From NCBI GenBank assembly GCA_021153265.1, contig JAGKTU010000077.1:1-10515 (forward strand): DNA of 10,515 nt, in the 5' to 3' direction. This document shows positions 6,738 through 10,515 of the stretch, one piece after another (within the stretch, counting starts at the first letter, position 1; the number at the start of each line of letters is the position of its first letter). Made by a program: the position numbers and the translations under genes. The notes under the pieces were generated by a model. The model made no database searches, was not told the DNA's origin, and saw nothing but the letters and a program-made list of their open reading frames with translations. This DNA comes from Clostridia bacterium (lineage in GTDB: Bacteria > Bacillota > Clostridia > Oscillospirales > Oscillospiraceae).

Positions 6738-7190
6738 TTACTTTTCGCCCAGCCCGTTGATGCCCGGGTAGGTAGGTTGGGTAACCTGTGAGGTAGGTTC
6801 CGTCGTTCCGTAGATATCCGTCCGGTCAATATTCCACTCGGGAGGGTCTTTCGTCTCGCCCTCAGCGGAATAGTTCTGTCCCGGCTGCACCCGGTCAGCA
6901 TCTTCAGTAAGCAAACTCACCGTCAAGGCGCCTACGCCAATGAGCAGCGCAATCGACACTGTCAGCAGCCAGCTCAAGACACGAATGGTCTTAGTCTGTT
7001 TCTTGACCTGCTGTTCCAGTGTAACCGCAGAGCGGTGACCGATGATTTTTCTCGTGGTTGTCTGTTTGGGACGGTTTGGCAGTGTGACCACAGTGCCGGG
7101 TTTGATGGGATATGCTGCCATATCCGTCAGACAATCCTCGCAGAATACCTGCCCGGCAGGAATTTCCCGGCCGCATTTCATGCACTGCAT
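6738..7190 (-). CDS. Zinc-ribbon single-pass membrane protein next to parAB, unknown function
   Basis: This 150-residue protein is not one I recognise. It opens with a compact zinc ribbon made of two CxxC pairs (C3, C6 and C17, C20), then a basic linker (about 40-70, including KKQTK) and one strong transmembrane helix (about 71-94). It ends in a Pro/Thr/Gly-rich tail of about 55 residues with no cysteines. By the positive-inside rule the zinc ribbon is cytoplasmic and the tail is outside. I chose ATG at 7190-7188 because TTTTGGAGGTG sits just upstream and the CxxC begins at residue 3. The frame stays open to 7328, but that 46-residue extension crosses the promoter and is not credible. A promoter lies about 30 bp before the start. 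No terminator separates this gene from parS/parA, so it may be co-transcribed with parAB. A role in tethering segregation or division factors is possible but is inference only. Confidence 0.82.
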   Translation of the reverse strand: MQCMKCGREIPAGQVFCEDCLTDMAAYPIKPGTVVTLPNRPKQTTTRKIIGHRSAVTLEQQVKKQTKTIRVLSWLLTVSIALLIGVGALTVSLLTEDADRVQPGQNYSAEGETKDPPEWNIDRTDIYGTTEPTSQVTQPTYPGINGLGEK

Positions 7191-7219
7191 ATTCACACCT
7201 CCAAAATTTCGCTTGTACC

Positions 7220-7248
7220 ATTGTACAACAATTTTTTCCGTTCGTAAA
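7220..7248 (-). promoter_or_regulatory. Predicted SigA promoter for the zinc-ribbon gene (and possibly parAB-serS)
   Basis: On the minus strand, TTTACG (7248-7243, 4 of 6 consensus) and TACAAT (7225-7220, 5 of 6) are spaced by 17 bp. The start codon at 7190 is about 30 bp downstream of the -10, leaving a short leader. The direct repeat TTGTAC-CA-TTGTAC on the plus strand (7214-7227) overlaps the -10 and could be an operator. Confidence 0.6.
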
Positions 7249-7252
7249 GAGG

Positions 7253-7270
7253 TTTTCTTTAGAAAGAAAA
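7253..7270. promoter_or_regulatory. A/T-rich dyad between the divergent promoters (candidate operator)
   Basis: TTTTCTTT (7253-7260) and AAAGAAAA (7263-7270) form an 8+8 dyad with a 2-bp centre. That is too tight to be an RNA hairpin but suits a dimeric DNA-binding protein. It lies just upstream of the minus-strand -35 and 26 bp from the plus-strand -35. The DUF1836 protein encoded beside it is a natural candidate binder. Such A/T dyads can occur by chance, so confidence is low. Confidence 0.35.
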
Positions 7271-7296
7271 AATGTATAAATATCTTGCGAACCCTC

Positions 7297-7325
7297 TTGA
7301 CAATCACGTGACCATATGATATTAT
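7297..7325 (+). promoter_or_regulatory. SigA promoter of the DUF1836-hflK-hflC operon
   Basis: TTGACA (7297-7302, exact consensus) and TATTAT (7320-7325, 5 of 6) are separated by 17 bp. Transcription should start near 7332, leaving a leader of about 20 nt that holds the ribosome site AAAGGAGTGAT. The spacer contains the 8-bp palindrome TCACGTGA (7304-7311), a plausible site for a regulator. Confidence 0.82.
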
Positions 7326-7352
7326 CACCTCACCAGAAAGGAGTGATCAACT

Positions 7353-7925
7353 ATGCTGTGGAATCTCCCCGGCACCACCCTGCAGGCCCCCCGGAGCGAA
7401 GCCGACCGGGCAAAGGAGCTGTTTGAGAATCTGTTCCTTGCCGGCGGTCTGACCTTGAGTCAGGTGTCCAGCATCACGGGTCTGGAGCCTTACGCCATCC
7501 AGAATTGGGTCAAGCGCGGTTTCCTGCCGCCACCGAAAAATAAGCGGTACGATTTGGAGCAGCTTTGCCGCATCGTCACCATCAACATGTTCAAAGGCGC
7601 ACTGACCTTAGAGCGGATCTGCTCGCTGATGCGCTACATCAACGGCGATCTGGCTGACGAGAGCGACGATCTCATCGACGACGCGGAGCTGTACTTTATG
7701 TTCGTCCGGCTGGCTGCCCGGGCGCGGCACATCGGCGGCAACCAGGATTGGGAGGCCGCCATCAGCGATGCCACCGTCGGCTACGCAGAGCCCATCCCCG
7801 GCGCAAAGGATCGGGTGCAGAAAGTCCTGCGGCTGATGCTCATGGCCTGGATCTCCGCCCGGTTCCGTCTGCAGGTGGAGGACATGGTTGCACAACTTGA
7901 CGCAACACAACCTATAAAGGAGTAA
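7353..7925 (+). CDS. DUF1836-type helix-turn-helix protein, putative regulator
   Basis: The 190-residue protein resembles the DUF1836 family of Firmicutes, small cytoplasmic proteins with a MerR-like helix-turn-helix and no established function. The strongest signal is IQNWVKRGFLPPPKNKRY (about 49-66) after LTLSQVSSITGLE (33-45), which together form the DNA-binding region. This is followed by IVTINMFKGALTLERICSLM (about 74-93), matching the family's second conserved block. The remainder (about 94-190) is helical, with acidic stretches; no cysteine metal site is evident. The start at 7353 follows AAAGGAGTGAT and lies about 28 bp after the promoter -10. The stop is 6 bp before hflK, whose ribosome site lies in the last codons of this gene, so the genes are probably translationally coupled. 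Autoregulation of this operon, or of the divergent gene, is likely but inferred. Confidence 0.82.
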   Translation: MLWNLPGTTLQAPRSEADRAKELFENLFLAGGLTLSQVSSITGLEPYAIQNWVKRGFLPPPKNKRYDLEQLCRIVTINMFKGALTLERICSLMRYINGDLADESDDLIDDAELYFMFVRLAARARHIGGNQDWEAAISDATVGYAEPIPGAKDRVQKVLRLMLMAWISARFRLQVEDMVAQLDATQPIKE

Positions 7926-7931
7926 TGAAAA

Positions 7932-8933
7932 ATGGAAGAAAATAACGATTTCCGTGCCGATTTCGGCGGCGGAAAAAAGAAGGTCTACCGTCCCTTCGAC
8001 GCGAAACGCGCAGGCCGCTATGTCATCATCGGACTGCTGGCCATCGTACTGCTGGTGGGTGTCATCACCAGTATCTACACCGTTGACGATAAGCAGCAGG
8101 CCGTCATCACCACCTTCGGCCGGGTCACCGACATCACCGATCCCGGTCTGCATTTCAAGCTGCCCTTCGGCATCCAGAAAGTCTACAAGGTGGACGTCAA
8201 CGTCTACCAGAAGATCGAGCTGGGCTATTACACCGACGAATACGGCACCACCGTGTCGAACCCCAGCGAAAGCACCATGATCACCGGCGACTACAACATC
8301 GTCAACGTGGATTTCTATGTGGAGTATAAGGTTTCCGACCCCGTGGCTTACCTGTTCTCCTCCAATAACCCCGAGCTGATCCTGAGAAACCTCATTCAGA
8401 GCCAGGTTCGTAACGTGGTCGGCTCCTCCAGTGTCGACGCGGTGCTCACCGACGGCAAGGAGGATATCCAGCGGCAGGTCAAGGATCTGGTCACCCAGAT
8501 TCTTGCCGAATACGACATCGGTCTGACCTTGGTGGATGTCCGTATTCAGGACTCCGAACCCCCCACGCAGGCTGTTAACGAGGCCTTCAAAGGTGTCGAA
8601 ACCGCCAAGCAGAACGCGGAAGCCGTCGTAAATGACGCGCTGGCCTACCAGAATTCCAAGATCCCCGAGGCTGAGGCTCAGGCCGACCAGCTGATCAAGA
8701 ACGCCGAATACCTGCGCGCCGCCCGTATCAACGAGGCCAACGAGCAGGTGGCCATGTTCAACGCCATGTACGCAGAATATGAGCAGAATCCCGATATTAC
8801 CCTGTCCCGTATGTACTACGAAGCCATCGCCGAGATCCTCCCCGGTGTGAAGCTGTATATCAACACCTCCGGTTCCGACGACGTCCAGATGCTTCTGCCT
8901 CTGGAGGATCTGATGAACCAGAACAAGGGTTAA
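7932..8933 (+). CDS. hflK: HflK-type SPFH membrane protein (FtsH protease modulator)
   Basis: HflK and HflC are SPFH/prohibitin-family membrane proteins that, in E. coli, assemble into a large cage around the FtsH protease and limit its access to membrane substrates. The 333 residues start with a Gly/Lys-rich cytoplasmic segment (1-29), then one TM helix (about 30-48), the SPFH domain (about 50-240: QQAVITTFGRVTDITDPGLH, then the VNVDFYVEYKVSDP strand), and a long Ala/Glu/Gln-rich coiled coil (about 215-280). The C-terminus contains RMYYEAIAEILPGVKLYI. The order and the YLFS and PP-AVNEAF segments match HflK rather than HflC. It is shorter than E. coli HflK (419 aa), mainly at both ends. The start at 7932 follows AAGGAG with 9-nt spacing. 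It is followed after 15 bp by hflC. No ftsH is in the window. Confidence 0.92.
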   Translation: MEENNDFRADFGGGKKKVYRPFDAKRAGRYVIIGLLAIVLLVGVITSIYTVDDKQQAVITTFGRVTDITDPGLHFKLPFGIQKVYKVDVNVYQKIELGYYTDEYGTTVSNPSESTMITGDYNIVNVDFYVEYKVSDPVAYLFSSNNPELILRNLIQSQVRNVVGSSSVDAVLTDGKEDIQRQVKDLVTQILAEYDIGLTLVDVRIQDSEPPTQAVNEAFKGVETAKQNAEAVVNDALAYQNSKIPEAEAQADQLIKNAEYLRAARINEANEQVAMFNAMYAEYEQNPDITLSRMYYEAIAEILPGVKLYINTSGSDDVQMLLPLEDLMNQNKG

Positions 8934-8948
8934 GGAGACCAATTTACT

Positions 8949-9830
8949 ATGAATAAGAAGAAAATTATCCTCATTGCCGCCGTGATCCTGCTGGTCATCG
9001 TGCTGGCAAGCTCCATCTACACCGTCCGGGAGGATCAGTACGCCTGCACCTTCCGGTTCAGCGAGATCGTCAAGACCGTAAACGAACCCGGCCTGTACTT
9101 CAAGATCCCCTTTATCGACTCCGTGGAGTATTTCACCAAGGCCACCATGCTCTATGACATCCCCCCTTCCGAGGTTCTGACCTCCGATAAGCAGAATATG
9201 ACCGTTGACTGCTACATCCTCTGGAGCATCTCCGATCCCCAGCAGTTCTACCGCGCCCTTGGCACCACCGCCAAGGCTGAGGAGCGCCTCAACGCCATCA
9301 CCTACAACACTCTGAAGACCGCCATGGGTACTCTAGCTCAGGCCGACATCATCAACATGAATGACGGCGCCGAGCGCAACCAGATCTACGAAGGCATCAC
9401 CGCCACCGTCGACGCCCAGGCCGCCACCTACGGCATCCATGTGGAGGACGTGAAGATCAAGCAGTTCGACCTGCCCGAGTCCAATCTGAACGCCGTCTAC
9501 TCCCGTATGATCTCCGAGCGTAACCAGATCGCCGAGAAGCACACCGCCGACGGCAACAAGGAAGCCTCTCTGATCCGCAACGAGGTGGACAAGAAGGTCA
9601 ACATCCTGATTTCCGACGCCGAGGCCGATGCCGCCGTTCTGGTGGCCGAGGGCGAGGCCGAATACATGCGGATCCTGGCGGAAGCCTACAATACCCCCGA
9701 AAAGCAGGCCTTCTATGAGTTCTCTCTGGCGCTGGATGCGCTGGCCGCCAGCCTGAACGGCGAGAATAAGACCGTCATTCTGGACGAGAATTCCGAGCTG
9801 GCTCAGATCCTCATGGGCGCCGCCGGCTAA
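8949..9830 (+). CDS. hflC: HflC-type SPFH membrane protein (FtsH protease modulator)
   Basis: This is the HflC partner of the preceding HflK; alternating HflK and HflC subunits form the cage. The 293 residues comprise an N-terminal TM helix (about 5-23), the SPFH domain starting YTVREDQYACTFRFSE (about 24-39) with NEPGLYFKIPFID (45-57), a DCYILWSISDP strand, and a coiled-coil region with SERNQIAEKHTADGNKEAS followed by the Ala/Glu-rich VLVAEGEAEYMRILAEAY segment. The tail ends in NSELAQILMG. The GEAEY/RILAEAY block and the R-x-QIAE box identify HflC. The start at 8949 follows AAGGAGACC. It is the last gene of the DUF1836-hflK-hflC operon. The next hairpin (9853-9874) lacks a T-run, so read-through into the following gene is possible. 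Confidence 0.93.
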   Translation: MNKKKIILIAAVILLVIVLASSIYTVREDQYACTFRFSEIVKTVNEPGLYFKIPFIDSVEYFTKATMLYDIPPSEVLTSDKQNMTVDCYILWSISDPQQFYRALGTTAKAEERLNAITYNTLKTAMGTLAQADIINMNDGAERNQIYEGITATVDAQAATYGIHVEDVKIKQFDLPESNLNAVYSRMISERNQIAEKHTADGNKEASLIRNEVDKKVNILISDAEADAAVLVAEGEAEYMRILAEAYNTPEKQAFYEFSLALDALAASLNGENKTVILDENSELAQILMGAAG

Positions 9831-9852
9831 TATCCGACAAGTTGTGCCAAGC

Positions 9853-9874
9853 GGGAGGGTCGAAAGACCCTCCC
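9853..9874. repeat. Short palindromic repeat (9-bp stem, GAAA loop)
   Basis: GGGAGGGTC (9853-9861) pairs perfectly with GACCCTCCC (9866-9874) around a GAAA tetraloop and is followed by CTAC. There is no T-run on either strand, so this is not a standard terminator. GNRA-capped, G/C-rich hairpins followed by CTAC occur as dispersed intergenic repeats in gut Clostridia as I remember them; copy number here is unknown. As RNA it could protect the 3' end of the hflKC message. Confidence 0.65.
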
Positions 9875-9909
9875 CTACAGGAAAACACACCAGTAAAAGG
9901 GTGATTTTT

Positions 9910-10362
9910 ATGAAACAGTCCCAGAGTAATCTTAAAAAAGTAATCCATTCCATAGAAATGGATTACATCCGGGCAGAACTTACCGCCGTGTTCATTGTCT
10001 GCGCCATCTGTTTGTGGTTGTTATCGTTGAGTGTCGAAAAGGAAATTGGGGTCATCGTTGTGGTGTCTGCCGTTGTGGTTACCGCGATCTACACCCTATG
10101 GCGTGGGATCCGCATATGTAGGAAACCGGACAGCTACATTTTCTGCACTGCGGTACTGTATCAGCCCCATCGCTCCGATTGGCGGAAAGCCATGTATTTT
10201 ACCGTGGTCATCGAGGATGCCGAGGGAAACCGTTTCCCGGCAAACACCCACGCCATATTTTTCACCTATAGCCTTACCGGACTTTTACTCGAAGATTATG
10301 TAAACAAAACCGTGGAAGTCGGCTACAATATGGAAACCGGCCACGTCGTGGTCATCGGATAA
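9910..10362 (+). CDS. Two-TM membrane protein, unknown function
   Basis: I do not recognise this 150-residue protein. It has a polar N-terminus (MKQSQSNLKKVIHS), two closely spaced hydrophobic helices (about 22-42 and 46-65) and a C-terminal soluble domain of about 80 residues with alternating beta-like strands (AVLYQPHR, MYFTVVIEDAEGNRFPA, KTVEVGYNMETGHVVVIG). This resembles the small beta-barrel tails seen after membrane hairpins (a DUF-type layout), with no visible catalytic motif. A basic RGIRICRKP follows TM2, so the tail is probably cytoplasmic. I chose ATG at 9910 because AAAGGGTGATTTTT precedes it; an upstream in-frame GTG at 9844 would read through the palindromic repeat. Codons are more A/T-ending (AAA, CTT, TTA, ATA) than in hflKC. 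It sits alone between repeat elements, which fits recent acquisition or weak selection. Confidence 0.72.
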   Translation: MKQSQSNLKKVIHSIEMDYIRAELTAVFIVCAICLWLLSLSVEKEIGVIVVVSAVVVTAIYTLWRGIRICRKPDSYIFCTAVLYQPHRSDWRKAMYFTVVIEDAEGNRFPANTHAIFFTYSLTGLLLEDYVNKTVEVGYNMETGHVVVIG

Positions 10363-10367
10363 ACCAT

Positions 10368-10393
10368 CCCCGGCAGGAAAATTCCTGCCGGGG
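10368..10393 (+). terminator. Hairpin after the two-TM gene, weak terminator candidate
   Basis: CCCCGGCAGGA (10368-10378) pairs with TCCTGCCGGGG (10383-10393) around a 4-nt loop, an 11-bp G/C-rich stem that begins 6 bases after the stop codon. The downstream sequence TCAAATTCTG is not a good T-run, so termination may be inefficient or Rho-assisted, or the structure may only protect the 3' end. Confidence 0.5.
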
Positions 10394-10438
10394 TCAAATT
10401 CTGCCAGTTTAGCGCAATAAATTGTAGTTTACGGTACT

Positions 10439-10515
10439 GGCGCGGCAGCGCCCAAAGGCTTCCCCCGGGGGGAAGCTGTCAAAAATCTTTGATTTTTGAC
10501 TGATGAGGAATGCGG
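10439..10515. repeat. Three-hairpin palindromic repeat element at right edge
   Basis: Three hairpins follow one another closely. GGCGC/GCGCC (10439-10443 with 10448-10452) has loop GGCA. GCTTCCCCC/GGGGGAAGC (10458-10466 with 10468-10476) has almost no loop. GTCAAAAATC/GATTTTTGAC (10478-10487 with 10491-10500) has loop TTT. The last is followed by TGATGAGG. Nothing here is coding. The array looks like a dispersed intergenic repeat (MITE/REP-like) of the kind I associate with gut Clostridia, and it probably continues beyond the window. Confidence 0.65.

Noticed and set aside
6653..6901. N-terminal extension of parA to 6901
   Set aside because: It would translate both parS sites and overlap the zinc-ribbon gene; the strong AAAGGAGG before 6652 and the homologue start position decide for the short form.
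7191..7328. 46-residue N-terminal extension of the zinc-ribbon protein
   Set aside because: It would cover the gene's own promoter and the A/T dyad; GGAGGTG just before 7190 fits the shorter protein.
6653..7352. Chromosome origin (DnaA boxes or AT-rich unwinding element) next to parS
   Set aside because: I found no TTATCCACA-type boxes on either strand. parS suggests an origin-proximal location, but no origin lies in this window.
7608..8942. 444-codon minus-strand open frame opposite DUF1836 and hflK
   Set aside because: It is antisense to two recognisable genes, His/Gly/Val-rich in composition, and lacks a ribosome site.
9844..9909. GTG start adding 22 residues to the two-TM protein
   Set aside because: It would translate the palindromic repeat, and the added residues are not protein-like; ATG at 9910 has its own ribosome site.
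10500..10515. CTGATGAG at the right edge as a hammerhead ribozyme core
   Set aside because: It matches CUGAUGA, but no GAAA plus stem III arrangement is visible before the window ends, and the motif is adequately explained as part of a palindromic repeat.

Overview
The window looks like a chromosomal segment of a moderately GC-rich, low-GC-lineage Gram-positive anaerobe, most likely a gut Clostridia/Oscillospirales-type bacterium. This is inferred from strong AGGAGG-type ribosome binding sites, consensus SigA promoters, a Spo0J-type ParAB pair with Bacillus-type parS sites, an NfnAB-type electron-bifurcating enzyme and palindromic intergenic repeats of a kind I associate with gut Firmicutes. 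ParAB with parS suggests the segment lies in the origin-proximal part of the chromosome. No dnaA, DnaA-box cluster or oriC is visible.

Layout. Everything from 1 to 7190 is on the minus strand and everything from 7353 to 10362 is on the plus strand, diverging from a 162-bp two-promoter region (7191-7352). Reading leftward from that region: a 150-aa zinc-ribbon, single-pass membrane protein (7190-6738); an 85-bp gap with two perfect 16-bp parS sites; parA (6652-5897); parB (5881-5015); a PspC-domain protein (5013-4804); and serS (4778-3453). The junctions from parA to serS are 15, 1 and 25 bp, so these four genes look like one transcription unit. Then come a 3308-3452 spacer with an inverted-repeat element, mscL (3307-2837), a small lipoprotein (2823-2359) and an intrinsic terminator. 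A separate consensus promoter (2214-2186) drives nfnA (2124-1270) and nfnB (1252 to beyond the left edge).

Reading rightward: a 17-bp-spaced SigA promoter, a DUF1836-type DNA-binding protein (7353-7925), hflK (7932-8933) and hflC (8949-9830), tightly packed as one operon. After a short palindromic repeat come an unrecognised two-TM protein (9910-10362) with A/T-richer codon use, a hairpin, and a three-hairpin repeat element running to the right edge.

How the parts work together. ParA/ParB/parS form a complete chromosome-segregation cassette whose loading sites sit beside its own genes, and serS appears to be transcribed behind it. NfnAB balances NADH, NADPH and ferredoxin pools in anaerobic metabolism. 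HflK/HflC are SPFH membrane proteins that in other bacteria cage the FtsH protease; here they appear to be co-expressed with a putative regulator. I see no phage, insertion sequence, CRISPR array or defence system. The least described elements are the zinc-ribbon membrane protein next to parS/parAB, the DUF1836-hflKC operon, the two-TM protein between repeats, and the repeat families themselves.
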